In this document: positions 29,001-38,403 of the stretch, piece by piece
How the letters are laid out: every line of letters begins with the position of its first letter
How positions within the stretch are numbered: the stretch's first letter is position 1
IMG/VR virus record: IMGVR_UViG_3300030430_005296
Coordinates: 1,226 to 59,136 of that record
DNA length: 57,911 nt
Source of the DNA: a virus
Reading direction: 5' to 3' (one strand)
Notes under the pieces: generated by a model
Seen by the model: only the letters and a program-made list of their open reading frames with translations
Database searches by the model: none
What the model was told of the DNA's origin: nothing
Translations under genes and position numbers: made by a program

Positions 29001-32000
29001 CTTGAGTTGGAACATTTTTTGTAGCATCGTAATATGCTGTTAAACCATCATTTTGAATCGACCTAATTTTTTCGGATATATCAAAATTTTCTTGAATTGT
29101 ATTTAAAAGAGCGACGTTTTGCGCACTTTGTTCAACATCGCTATCATTTGATAAATCGTTAAATACTTTCTGCTCTAATAGTTGAAATTCAGTTTCACCT
29201 ATAACTGATTCTGATAGACCAAATGCATTTATATAGGCTTTTTTAAACATATTTTTAACAAACTGTATTTGTGAATTTATAACAAAAGTTAAAGCATTTT
29301 CCTCGCTCAAGTTTTGATTTTGAAAAATAATCCTAGTAATATCAACAATAAATTTTTTAAAAATATCATTGTAAAAAGACGCATAATCCATTGATAATGA
29401 ATTTATTGAATTTTTCAGCGCATCTTCAATTTTAATTCTTACAATTTTTTCATAAAAAGAAGTGGTGTGAGGCGAAGCTTCACTGAATATAAGTTCTTGA
29501 GGGAATATTCCAAAATTAAAAAATGATTGCATGAATTCTTGTAGAACTATCGTTCTTATAAAACAATCGAACGTAGATTTAACAAAAGCAATATTGACAG
29601 GAGTTTGTGTTGCCGAGTTCGAATAATAGCAAACTATTCTTTCTGCAAATTTTACAGTTTCCTCTGTGAGTGATTGTGGGTGAAAAAAACCTAAAAAGCA
29701 ATTATCTTGCCCTGTGTCTTCCGAAAAAGAGTTAACTATTTGTTTATTTAGATTTAAAAGATTAAATCTATCTTTTTGATAAAGACCAGTTTTAAAACTA
29801 AAAAGAAAAAGATCTTTAAAAATAGAATTTAGAATTATTAAATAGGCGTCTTCACCCTCTTGATTTTCGTAATTTAAAACAAAATCAGATAATATATATT
29901 TAATTGCTTGATTATAAGAAGGTTGAGTAATTATACCAAATGGATAACCAAAAAAATTATTTGAAGGAGTGAGATTTTCGGAGTCAGGTATATTTTCTAT
30001 TTCAAATTGCTGTTTTATTGATTCAAAATATTTATTTTGAGAATAAGAAACAATTTTTTCAGTCATAATCTCTTCTTCTCCTTCGGACACTTTTGGTGTC
30101 AATCCATATCTAAAATCTAATTCATCTTTATTAATATCAAATTTAAAATCAATCTTTTCATTTGAAATATCGCTCTCTTCAAAGAAAAATCTTATCATAT
30201 TAACTTCTTGATTTTCTTCTTTTATGAATTTAAAATTATCTATGGAAAGTGGATCAGTGATTGAAGAATCTGAATTGAAAAGACTTTCAAAAATCTTTCT
30301 ACCAGCAAAATCATTTTTGTTGACAAAATTAATTAATTCTGTTCTATTTTTATCAATTAAATCCAAAGTACTAACAGGCTCTTGACCTAAAGATGGTGAT
30401 ATTGATCTAAATTTTTCAAAACCAGCACCAGGATCAGTGTAAAGATCTTTTGCAATTGATACAGCTTGACTATTGTTTTCATCTATTGTGTCAAATATTG
30501 ATTGCGCAATTTGTTTTGCAGTGAATTTTTGAGGATCTGTTAAAAAGCCTTTACCATCCTCACATAGAGTTGGAACTGTATTTCCTTGCATCATGTTTTC
30601 AACGTTTCTTCTGATTATATCAATTGCATTTCTATTTTTTGCAACATTTGCCGCTAAAAAATCATTGATATTTTGTCCTTCTGGGAAATCAAAGTTTTCT
30701 ACAATAAAACTGTAATCATCTGTGATACACGCCTGAAGCAATAATTCCTTTTGTCTTTCATACTCTGCTTTTGCTTTTGCAAAAAACGAAAACTCAATAT
30801 CTTTAGATAAAATTTCTATAAATTGTCTCATGCCTGATTCATTTAAATAATAATTAAAAAAACCACTATCAGGCGAAATAAGATCTGGTGAAAGCTCTAA
30901 AACATATTCTAACACTTTAGTATATAATTCATCAGACGCCGTATCTCCAAACAGTGAAAATAGTTCGTTAATTGAAAAATTAAGAGATAGGGTCAAAAGT
31001 ATTGACTCATAAATCTGTGGAGTTATGCTTGGGTCTAAAGTAGATATTTTTGTATAAGATGGTGAGGCTTCTATTGTCCCAGTTTTTTGACCATTTGTAC
31101 CTCTTTTTGAATTAATTAAAAAGTTAGATAAATCAATTGATCCGACTGGGTTGTACGGTGCATTTACTTGCTCTTCATCACTGCAGAGTTTTCTTAATTC
31201 CTCCATGCCCATCATTAGACCAGTTACTATTAAATCACGAGTTAAATTTATTGCAATTTGTCCCAACTGCTTTCCAAATTCCGCTAAAATATCAAGGTAA
31301 GGATAATCATACCTCATAAACAAAAGAATTCTTTTTTCTACAGCGTCGACAACAGAACCGGTGGCTTTTTTAATATCGTCTATCGTTTCATCTAAATTTT
31401 GAAAAAGCTTTACTATCATGTATATCGCCGCTGGTATTGCACCTATAATAGCTAAGCATAAATAATATCTCTCTGTGTCGTTTCCAAAAATTTCATTTAC
31501 AGCTAAATCTAACCCCTCCGTACCTTGTTTTTGAAGTTGATTTAAAATTTTCAATGAGTTATTAGGACTATTTTCTAGCTCTCCTATGAGATCATAAAAA
31601 TCAATTAGTTTTACGATTTTCTGATCATATACGGTTTGTTTTTGTGATAGTGTTAGACTATCATAATTTACAGGAAATTCAAAATTTAAATTTGTTGATT
31701 CAATATTATTTAAAGCTTTCAGAGCCTTGGATTTATTATAACCGTTAGGGATGATGAAATATAAATCGTTTCTGTAATGAGCTTTAAGTTCATTTTTTTC
31801 TTCAGTGGTTAAATAAGGATTCAGCTCTAACAAAGCGGGAAACACCGTTTCAAACAATTGACGGAAAAGCAACAATAAATCCCTAGCGTTTGTGATGCCA
31901 TTGTTTATCTCGACTAACTCTGTGTCTATCTCTGATATTTTTCTAACATAATATTCTTCTGTGCTAACTACATTAGTTGGTTCATTAACACCGCCAAAGA

Positions 32001-33915
32001 CAGATTTTTTTTCTCTTAATCCATTTAAAGAATCATTTAATTCTTGTCTTCTGAATTCTTTTTGTTGTTTTCTTTTTATTAAACTATCAGACCAAAGCCA
32101 ATTAACGTCTGCATTATCTTGAAGATCTTTTCTTATTTTATCATTTATGTATTCTTGACTATCAAGCCCAAGTGCGCGTGTAGTTTGAGCATATCTTAAA
32201 GACAATCTACTAAACAATAGCTTCATATCTGTTACTCTACCAGCTCTCCAGGCATCTGTGACAAAAGCATTGCTGGTTAATTCTACTAATGTCTCTGCGG
32301 CACCCCTGGCAGTGTCAATAATTAAATCTTCATTTAGTATTCTATTGAAATAAATGTCTTTTAATCTAGTTGATAAATCTTTTGCAACACCATTATCCAT
32401 TGACTCCAACTCTTGAATAATAGTTTCTTTATGTTCGTCGAAGTGTTTTAGTATAAAATCTTTACATATTTTATCTATCCATTCCCTTAAAGGTATTAAT
32501 TTTAATAAACATCTTGTGGATAAAGCTATTAATTCAGGTATGGGTACATAATTTAACAAGTCTTCAAAAAAATCTTCTGTTGATTCAATTTCTCTAAATT
32601 TTCCTTTAAAGAACGCTTCACCAATAATATCATTTATGCCTTCATACTGTTGACTTACCTGCGCCTCCATCTGACCTTTAAAAGCATCGGAAGCAAAAGC
32701 GGCATTTGTTTCAACGTATTCTCTGAACACATCATCATCAAGCATTCTAATATCGCCTAAAATAAAGGTTTCTATTAGATCATTTGTTATTCCAGTTCCA
32801 CTATCTCTGAATGTGCTTTTTGGGTATATGTATCTTTGAATAAATGTTTTTAAATCTGATTCTCCTTCAAAAAGATTATTAGATACAACAGTAATTCTGT
32901 TTGAATATTTGTTATAAATTTTTGACAAATTGTATATTATTGAATTTGTTGTTTTATCATTAAAAAACTTTTTCAAATTTCCAGAAAGTTCATTTGTTTG
33001 AACTAGAAATCCCTTTCTGTTATTCTGATTAAGAAAAAGAATTCCTCTAAGTGTATAATCTTCTCTATCAAACATGAATTTTATTTTTGTTAAATCGGCT
33101 GCCTTAGCGTCGGGGACGTTATTAGCTTTTATACTTTTTATTGCCTGTGGTAGTTTTCTAATTTTTGTCGACTGATAAATGAAGTCAATCTGCTTATTTA
33201 AGACTATTGAGTGATGGTCTATTCTTTGTTTTACTTTCTTTAAAAGAAAGCTCGTTACATAGGCGTAGTTATCAATATTGCTAATAGTGTAGATAGAAAT
33301 TACTTTGTTGTCATCTTGTACAGAAATGTCACCTGGAATCACTGGACCCAATGAACCTTTCTTTTGAGCCCTCTTTGCTCTTTCTCTTTGTTGCTGCTCA
33401 AATGCCATACCAGCGCTGTCAGCTGCTGTAAAATCTGTAGCTACCATTTGATTTCTAACCAAAAGCGTTGGGGCGCTTACAAATATTTGATAAAGTAATT
33501 TTCTGTTAGTTTTATCTGTGAAATCATAAGCTTCAATTGTGGCGTGTTTTCTTCCAAAGCCATAAGCATCAGCCAAATCTTCTGCATCTACTATACTGCC
33601 CGGAAATTCAAAGGCTCCGATATCAGTAAAAAACCCTTCTTCTCTAAAGCGAAACCCTTGATTTCTTATTTGTGTAAAAAAATGTTTTTTTATGTCGTCG
33701 GGAGAGGTATCGGCGCCCTTTGGTGAATCCATTTCACCAAAAAATATAAAATATCTTGGAATTATATTTTTTATTGTAAGAGAAACCCCAGGCACCCCAA
33801 CAAATCTATTTTTATATTTTTCTAGCCCCTTGCTACGGTTGAGGTTTTTATACGAATTAATAGCTCCTTCTAGTTGCTCGCTGCTAATCGCAATATATGT
33901 GGGTTTTTTAGCCAT
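26068..33915 (-). CDS. Giant 2615-residue virion protein (baseplate/tail)
   Basis: A single frame of 2615 codons located between spike-like genes and the gp25/gp6 wedge pair. It is mostly helical in its first 1600 residues, with many charged amphipathic stretches (for example LIKRKQQKEFRRQELNDSL). A hydrophobic segment of about 22 residues lies near residues 815-838 (CLAIIGAIPAAIYMIVKLF). The last 120 residues contain a Gly-rich hydrophobic helix (ARGIASVGLGLVKFFFG), then DPTWRTPWFAPGPLTPFG and an acidic tail. No enzyme motif is visible. It could act as a tape-measure-like, hub or wedge protein. The hydrophobic segment and size would suit a membrane-interacting tail-tip role, but length and location do not discriminate. 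A G+C-rich patch lies at 26761-26940. Confidence 0.55.
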   Translation of the reverse strand: MAKKPTYIAISSEQLEGAINSYKNLNRSKGLEKYKNRFVGVPGVSLTIKNIIPRYFIFFGEMDSPKGADTSPDDIKKHFFTQIRNQGFRFREEGFFTDIGAFEFPGSIVDAEDLADAYGFGRKHATIEAYDFTDKTNRKLLYQIFVSAPTLLVRNQMVATDFTAADSAGMAFEQQQRERAKRAQKKGSLGPVIPGDISVQDDNKVISIYTISNIDNYAYVTSFLLKKVKQRIDHHSIVLNKQIDFIYQSTKIRKLPQAIKSIKANNVPDAKAADLTKIKFMFDREDYTLRGILFLNQNNRKGFLVQTNELSGNLKKFFNDKTTNSIIYNLSKIYNKYSNRITVVSNNLFEGESDLKTFIQRYIYPKSTFRDSGTGITNDLIETFILGDIRMLDDDVFREYVETNAAFASDAFKGQMEAQVSQQYEGINDIIGEAFFKGKFREIESTEDFFEDLLNYVPIPELIALSTRCLLKLIPLREWIDKICKDFILKHFDEHKETIIQELESMDNGVAKDLSTRLKDIYFNRILNEDLIIDTARGAAETLVELTSNAFVTDAWRAGRVTDMKLLFSRLSLRYAQTTRALGLDSQEYINDKIRKDLQDNADVNWLWSDSLIKRKQQKEFRRQELNDSLNGLREKKSVFGGVNEPTNVVSTEEYYVRKISEIDTELVEINNGITNARDLLLLFRQLFETVFPALLELNPYLTTEEKNELKAHYRNDLYFIIPNGYNKSKALKALNNIESTNLNFEFPVNYDSLTLSQKQTVYDQKIVKLIDFYDLIGELENSPNNSLKILNQLQKQGTEGLDLAVNEIFGNDTERYYLCLAIIGAIPAAIYMIVKLFQNLDETIDDIKKATGSVVDAVEKRILLFMRYDYPYLDILAEFGKQLGQIAINLTRDLIVTGLMMGMEELRKLCSDEEQVNAPYNPVGSIDLSNFLINSKRGTNGQKTGTIEASPSYTKISTLDPSITPQIYESILLTLSLNFSINELFSLFGDTASDELYTKVLEYVLELSPDLISPDSGFFNYYLNESGMRQFIEILSKDIEFSFFAKAKAEYERQKELLLQACITDDYSFIVENFDFPEGQNINDFLAANVAKNRNAIDIIRRNVENMMQGNTVPTLCEDGKGFLTDPQKFTAKQIAQSIFDTIDENNSQAVSIAKDLYTDPGAGFEKFRSISPSLGQEPVSTLDLIDKNRTELINFVNKNDFAGRKIFESLFNSDSSITDPLSIDNFKFIKEENQEVNMIRFFFEESDISNEKIDFKFDINKDELDFRYGLTPKVSEGEEEIMTEKIVSYSQNKYFESIKQQFEIENIPDSENLTPSNNFFGYPFGIITQPSYNQAIKYILSDFVLNYENQEGEDAYLIILNSIFKDLFLFSFKTGLYQKDRFNLLNLNKQIVNSFSEDTGQDNCFLGFFHPQSLTEETVKFAERIVCYYSNSATQTPVNIAFVKSTFDCFIRTIVLQEFMQSFFNFGIFPQELIFSEASPHTTSFYEKIVRIKIEDALKNSINSLSMDYASFYNDIFKKFIVDITRIIFQNQNLSEENALTFVINSQIQFVKNMFKKAYINAFGLSESVIGETEFQLLEQKVFNDLSNDSDVEQSAQNVALLNTIQENFDISEKIRSIQNDGLTAYYDATKNVPTQVLFNGDTYFFKKIEDEETGVTNMVTVEVEENIPVFLKNAEEPGVGYLNFEDFTEQVSTDPNKITHQNVKGLILDKYIELKPNTNFLNEETFLIEGGYKMLFDQFIELLEKYIEPYIVNVSGVEISGSNKGLKYRTKLKMLLYETKLFVLFPQITNFIDSLDEKYLNNIQPYEQHLQPLWVKYYNIRGGKFDLFSKTYAMNFDPDFFKDEENVDWFNSLNTTPLLKENFNFSLFGKIRLGDFENILSKFLYPSPFYSLKLDQSLDQNQINKEVKSQISNNLINGFGKVDYLKTLFTYKTRVSEFYDLIKGVGQDDFELLRVFMEEFVVDEVHDGKNLFHWFYEKKVSDAFHVNTCIRLEMKLPDSGNLQISSNFANKSLTALDKTPNKRQFLQKILLEEKFGPEIINNENNLFSAPIFELKEQIPDYLTWFDFFVNVDKESYFLDDNFYNVKLTNDLKNVNSILFPTQVLRSDCISFYNRLKTFSSTTQGLKATVRKDSYYSTYWWNIQGKAYTLQEITKAIYGIEENENQKNKILDALTPDSLESFGFSASDVQTGEAVLESAPKFYIRELNSTDFRYLFANILKGADAASSPLVQFFDKKKMTFESINGESIDPYIAINPAFDWGWFFLLSQGAEDSRASELNKAFVGAEFESGYFFGYGGERRPIGPTIAPKLFTLDEEGNEIPFDEAPDLGYVVEAIILQGRTNYKIITGSPKYEEYGLYTGVLTKAQMRNKDRKTVTNWLTKFVESGGTATITYGAIKGGISGGVSQIIEKDVFDGNPSVNIYDLFSAMLKDEKDKQMFDRILKSLFIKEQTTIIAIIHRILSNAHYPEVKEAFIPAIADSFETVLAAVASANGDYQHTSESNSGGSGLGPDAFARGIASVGLGLVKFFFGSLASSVDPTWRTPWFAPGPLTPFGIAAKLLEEQKIEEPPEKLDKAPTDIPAGVCEDSLLEAGEFFTEFLETYKDSLASKEQD

Positions 33916-33918
33916 AAT

Positions 33919-35562
33919 TTAATTTGTCCTATTTTTTTCGCTTAAAATTTTATATTGCCCAATCGGGTTAAACGCATTAACGTCATTTCCTGTTCTATTT
34001 AGCATTATACTTAAAATGTTGGCTTGCTGCCTTGCGGTATCTAGTAATGCCATTTTACCTGCTGTAACGACTTCAATAGAGCCATACCCTTTACCACCAT
34101 TAAAAGCTAAAGGATTGCTACCGTTTGTTGATAAAAACCCCATTGTTATAAGATAAGGATCATAGTGAGTGTGTTTCATAACTGCGGCGTTAAATTTTGA
34201 TTGTGAATTTATAAAATCGACTAATACCGCCCTAACTGAATCTATGACATCTGAAAGATTTTCGAGATATAACTTTAAATTTTCACCTTTTACTAGGGGC
34301 TGAAGATCAGAATCGTCGTTACCTGCAATTAAATCGATGCCAAATTTTGAAATAACCTCACCGCCGTCGACACCTGGTACTGCTTTAGAAGATTTTTTAT
34401 CTGGTGCGGTTATTAATCTTATGCCAGCAACACGAGACATTAAAACAATGTCATCTGCTTTCATAGCTACTAAAGATAATCCTTTCCTTGTCTCTTGTTC
34501 TGCATTGCGGCTGTCTGATAACTTTATAAATTTTTTGCCATAGCTTCCTTTAGCAGTAACTTTCAAAAGACTATCAACGTCAGATTTTTGAGAAACGTAT
34601 ATATAGGCTGAATCTGATACTAAATCATTAGCCTCGCCTGTTACTTTCTTGCGATTTGCTTCTTCTGGATCGGCTTGTTCCGATAAGGTTAACGCAGGTC
34701 CTTCTTTTTTTGGCGAACCTTTTCGACCGGCGTAAATATACACTGCGCCTATCCCAGTTTGAGGTCTTAATCTATAATGTTCATCTCTAGAGCAAATAAT
34801 ACCAGAATTATTTTCACTTTCAAGATAGCTGTCACCGGAATAATAAATTGGCTTTGGTACCGGTTCAATGTTCCTATCTCCTCCAACCCCTTTTAACTCA
34901 ACAGTTATACTATCCGGTAGGTTGTTTAATTGTCCTGCTTTGCTAGTTGACATCCCGGATCTAGAAGCAACAGGCTTTTTACCACCAACAGCTGGTAGAG
35001 GCATATTTCGTTGCATATCTAGATTTGATCCAGTATCAGTTTCAGAACGAGAAAATTGCTCGCTCTCGCCCTCGAAATCAAAATCCTCATCGTCTATGTT
35101 GGTTTCGTCTAGAGGAAATGTACTTTCTTCATTAATTGCATTATAAAGCTCTTTATTCTTTTTTTCAATATTGCTAACTGTATCTTGAAACTCTTTTAGT
35201 GGATCAAGTTTATTGCCAAGTTCTACGGCAACATTTCCAAAGTATGTCGGATCATCTAATTTTATTTCTAGCTTGTTATCCAAAAAATCATTTAATGAAT
35301 TAATATCTACAGAATCTACGTTAATTTTTAAAATATAATTTATTATTTGTTTTACAAAATCTGCTTTATTTGGAGCATTCAATGGCGACGATTTTGAATA
35401 AACTTCATCAACATAATTCTTAAGCTTTGCTTTTTCATTTGGGATAATAAAAGTTTTATCCGTAGACTGATAGCTTGCTTCTAGTGTCATTTTTAATTGT
35501 CTAAAAGAAAGGACTAACGTGTCCCCATTCTTTTCTACGCTAAGTTGAATTACATTATTCAT
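33919..35562 (-). CDS. Putative baseplate spike/hub-associated structural protein
   Basis: A 547-residue protein. The first 130 residues are helical. Residues about 140-175 are strongly acidic (ETNIDDEDFDFEGES). A Ser/Gly-rich linker with SGMSTSKAG follows. The C-terminal 200 residues contain DGGEVISKFGIDLIAGND, PLVKGENLKLYLENL and MKHTHYDPYL. A PLV.G..L...L..L......HTH arrangement is common in gpV/gp5-type spike and spike-associated proteins, where a C-terminal HxH can bind metal. Here HTH is followed by another 80 residues, so it is not a tip motif. It follows two hub-like genes and precedes the giant baseplate gene, consistent with a central baseplate role. Confidence 0.5.
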   Translation of the reverse strand: MNNVIQLSVEKNGDTLVLSFRQLKMTLEASYQSTDKTFIIPNEKAKLKNYVDEVYSKSSPLNAPNKADFVKQIINYILKINVDSVDINSLNDFLDNKLEIKLDDPTYFGNVAVELGNKLDPLKEFQDTVSNIEKKNKELYNAINEESTFPLDETNIDDEDFDFEGESEQFSRSETDTGSNLDMQRNMPLPAVGGKKPVASRSGMSTSKAGQLNNLPDSITVELKGVGGDRNIEPVPKPIYYSGDSYLESENNSGIICSRDEHYRLRPQTGIGAVYIYAGRKGSPKKEGPALTLSEQADPEEANRKKVTGEANDLVSDSAYIYVSQKSDVDSLLKVTAKGSYGKKFIKLSDSRNAEQETRKGLSLVAMKADDIVLMSRVAGIRLITAPDKKSSKAVPGVDGGEVISKFGIDLIAGNDDSDLQPLVKGENLKLYLENLSDVIDSVRAVLVDFINSQSKFNAAVMKHTHYDPYLITMGFLSTNGSNPLAFNGGKGYGSIEVVTAGKMALLDTARQQANILSIMLNRTGNDVNAFNPIGQYKILSEKNRTN

Positions 35563-35603
35563 TAAAATCTCTTTTGTTATAATTATTTCAATTACTTGTT
35601 TTT

Positions 35604-36833
35604 TTATCTAAAAGGTAAAACGCTTTTAATTAATTCTGCATACTTTCTCTTTTCGCCAGGATGTTTATAATGGTTTCTGAATTCACCAGTCATTGGCATA
35701 CCGGCGGCACTTGCTGCTAGCTTTATTTTTTTAGTGTCTTCCATCACCGACACGTAATTACTAAATCCCACCGCTTTTGCTTGTTTTTGTAAATTTAAAT
35801 CCATATTTTCTCTTAATTTGGCGAGATTTGGATTTGTATCGCTCATTCCAAAAGGTAATCCATAAAAGACAACTAGTATTCCATTATCCTCGTAATCTTT
35901 AAGTGTTTCAAAAACAGCGCGAACATTTTTATTAAAATCTGACGCGTCGTTAGCTACGTCTTTTGGCTTTACAGTCGTAGAGTCGTTTCCGCCTGCTGAT
36001 CCTATTATTATAACAGCTATATTTTCTTTTTTTATACCTAAATTATCTAAAGGTGGAGCAGTTGTAGATCCTTTTTGTATGGAACCGATTTTTGTTGCAG
36101 GTCCGACTAATTTTCTACCACTTCTTATAAACTTTCTATAATCAGAGCTAGGGTAAAACTCGTTTTTCCAACTTCTAAATATATCTACTTTGCCTTTGCC
36201 GGTACCAGGAGCCATGGTATTAGCTACAGTGTTTGAATCTCCCAACAAAACAACAAACTTTCCGACTCCACCATCTTTAGGCGGTTCTGTTGGGATTGAT
36301 GGTTTTGAAGTGGTCATGCCACCTCTGCCGCCAGTGGATGCACCGCCAGAAGAAGGGCTTTCTCTTTCTACACCTTCACTTATTTTTCCAATTTCTAAAA
36401 GCAAAGGCTCTGAAAAGTTGCTCATATTCCCAAAAGTTACAGTAAGAATTGTACCAGGAATAACAGAATTTGCTTTGTTGGAGGGTATTTTTGAAAAATT
36501 ATTTTTATAAGCCACAAAAGTAGGGTATAGGGATATTGCTGCCATGTCATTTTTATCTTTTGGAATTGGCAACATATAATGTAGTTCGGGTATTCTTGCT
36601 TTTATCCTAACAAGATCCTTGTGCTCATCTTTCGTATTTTCCAATTTTCTTAAACAAACAGCATAAAATTTAATTTGATTTGAAAGAGCATCATTTTCGT
36701 AAGAATCTTTTATGAGAAGTCTTATTTGATCTTCTGCTGTTTTTATTATGTCTAACGTACCGCCGTCAGGATTAGCAGAACGTTCAAAAAAGCTTGCATT
36801 GGACGGAGCATTATTGAAAAGATTCTCGGTCAT
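35604..36833 (-). CDS. Hub/spike-like protein fused to an SGNH (GDSL) hydrolase domain
   Basis: A 409-residue protein. Residues 1-150 are closely related to the N-terminus of the next protein upstream, sharing ASFFER, IKFYAVCLRKL, HYMLPIPKDKNDMAA, and PGTILTVTFGNMSNFSEP. This looks like a beta-barrel hub module. A Gly/Ser/Pro linker (residues 160-190) leads to an SGNH-type domain: GDSN with Ser200, a GGND block with Asn283, and HYKHPG with His391. SGNH enzymes remove acyl or acetyl groups from carbohydrates or lipids, so a role in deacetylating host surface polysaccharide or peptidoglycan during entry is likely. The start is one base after the stop of its paralogue. Confidence 0.75.
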   Translation of the reverse strand: MTENLFNNAPSNASFFERSANPDGGTLDIIKTAEDQIRLLIKDSYENDALSNQIKFYAVCLRKLENTKDEHKDLVRIKARIPELHYMLPIPKDKNDMAAISLYPTFVAYKNNFSKIPSNKANSVIPGTILTVTFGNMSNFSEPLLLEIGKISEGVERESPSSGGASTGGRGGMTTSKPSIPTEPPKDGGVGKFVVLLGDSNTVANTMAPGTGKGKVDIFRSWKNEFYPSSDYRKFIRSGRKLVGPATKIGSIQKGSTTAPPLDNLGIKKENIAVIIIGSAGGNDSTTVKPKDVANDASDFNKNVRAVFETLKDYEDNGILVVFYGLPFGMSDTNPNLAKLRENMDLNLQKQAKAVGFSNYVSVMEDTKKIKLAASAAGMPMTGEFRNHYKHPGEKRKYAELIKSVLPFR

Positions 36834-36834
36834 T

Positions 36835-38397
36835 TTAGTTTATTTTAAATCCCAATTCTTCTATGACATCTGGATGTTCTTGTTCAAAGATATTTCCGTA
36901 CTGAAGTACTTTTAAGCTGTAATTAAAATTATCTGGACCACCTCCAAGATAAGGGACGATGCCATAATAAATGTCAGCAACATCTCTTGAGCCAATAGGC
37001 TGTCTGAAGCCTTTATTTAGCTTATTTTTAGCACCTTGTTTGCTAGGCTGGCTCCACCATTGCGCCGCACATAAAATACTTCCAAGGAAGGGATCTTTAT
37101 AAAATTGAGCTAATATATTATCAAATTTTGTGATGGTTAAACTTTCTCTTAGTGCGTTTGATGTTTTACTGATTCCATTTAAGGGAAGCAGCGATTCTCC
37201 TCCAAGTGTTTGAAAAAGTCCTAGCGCTGTCACTCTTATAGCACTCATCGGAGCTATCTTGTAAACATTTCCGAGAGCGGATTTTGTCATGTCTTTGCCT
37301 CCAAAAAGATTAGCAAAAGAATCTCCAGATTTGTGTGCATTTTTTTGATCTCTTCTATTGTCGGTTGAATCGTATTTGTGATCAGAGGTAAATGTGCTCC
37401 TATCGAACTTGAGGCGCTTCTTTTTACCACGAGTCGAATCAGGCAAAGCTTCAATTTTTCTTAATGTTTTTTCATCGTAATTTTTTAAAATGATACTACC
37501 CTTGGAACGACTTCTATTAAAAAATTGACAGTTTACAGCCCTTGCAATCGCATTAGCTTCCGTTGTGTCACTAGCGGTTGGGGTTGGACTTATCTTTGTT
37601 AAACGTGGTGCTGATTTTAAAGCGTTTTTTCCATAAAGCGCACTAGTGCGCTTGACCCCAGCCTTTTCATCTAATACCAATGCTTTGTCGGCAGCAGTAA
37701 ACTTAAAATCAGCCTCTTTACCTTTAGTGTTTCCAAATCCACCAGACTCAACCCTCATAATTCCAGCTAAAGCTCTCGGGTCAACACCTGTTTTCTTTGA
37801 AGTTTCTCTAATGATGGCGACACATGTTTTTTTAAAAGATTTGCCGGTGTCGTCTATTGTGCTTGTATCTAAATCTACTGGACCTCCTCTTCCTCCAGTG
37901 CTGCCTCCACCACCACCTCCAGTAGAAGGACTAGGGCTTTCGCTTTCTAGTATTTTACCTATCTCTAAAAGTAAGGGTTCTGAAAAATTACTCATATTAC
38001 CAAAAGTTACAGTAAGAATTGTACCAGGTGTTATTTTTGTTCTTGCCCCTATTTTTGGATTAAAATTATTTTCATATGCCACAAATGTTGGATAAAGCGC
38101 AATTGCTGCCATATCATTTTTATCTTTTGGAATAGGTAGCATATAATGAATTTCAGGAATCCTTGCTTTTACTCTCACTAATCCGTCATGAATATCTTTT
38201 GAATTATCTAGTTTTCTTAAACAAACAGCATAAAATTTAATTTGCTTTGAGAGGCTATCTGGCTCAAACTTGTTTTTAAGAGCCCTACGAATTTGGTCCT
38301 CTGCAGAGGTTATTAAATCTATCGATGTATTCTCTGGATTAGCCGCTCTTTCAAAGAAGCTTGCATTAGAGGGAACTTTGAGAAACTCTCCACTCAT
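36835..38397 (-). CDS. Hub/spike-like protein fused to a lytic transglycosylase-like domain
   Basis: A 520-residue protein with the same N-terminal hub module as its neighbour (residues 1-150), then a Gly-rich linker (STGGGGGGSTGGRGG) and a catalytic region from about residue 185. It has DPRALAGIMRVESGG with Glu217, which matches the SLT-type signature in which the Glu is the acid/base. The enzyme would cleave peptidoglycan as the tail tip crosses the periplasm, as T4 gp5 lysozyme does. The domain continues to about residue 490 (LGLFQTLGGES, AAQWWSQPSKQ), longer than a minimal SLT domain. The ATG follows the preceding gene by 6 bases. Confidence 0.75.
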   Translation of the reverse strand: MSGEFLKVPSNASFFERAANPENTSIDLITSAEDQIRRALKNKFEPDSLSKQIKFYAVCLRKLDNSKDIHDGLVRVKARIPEIHYMLPIPKDKNDMAAIALYPTFVAYENNFNPKIGARTKITPGTILTVTFGNMSNFSEPLLLEIGKILESESPSPSTGGGGGGSTGGRGGPVDLDTSTIDDTGKSFKKTCVAIIRETSKKTGVDPRALAGIMRVESGGFGNTKGKEADFKFTAADKALVLDEKAGVKRTSALYGKNALKSAPRLTKISPTPTASDTTEANAIARAVNCQFFNRSRSKGSIILKNYDEKTLRKIEALPDSTRGKKKRLKFDRSTFTSDHKYDSTDNRRDQKNAHKSGDSFANLFGGKDMTKSALGNVYKIAPMSAIRVTALGLFQTLGGESLLPLNGISKTSNALRESLTITKFDNILAQFYKDPFLGSILCAAQWWSQPSKQGAKNKLNKGFRQPIGSRDVADIYYGIVPYLGGGPDNFNYSLKVLQYGNIFEQEHPDVIEELGFKIN

Positions 38398-38403
38398 AAC
38401 TTT

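Noticed and set aside
37646-38095. Plus-strand open frame of 149 codons opposite the transglycosylase-like hub gene
   Set aside because: It arises from the glycine-rich linker and hub codons read in reverse (long proline run); the minus-strand gene has clear homology to its paralogue.
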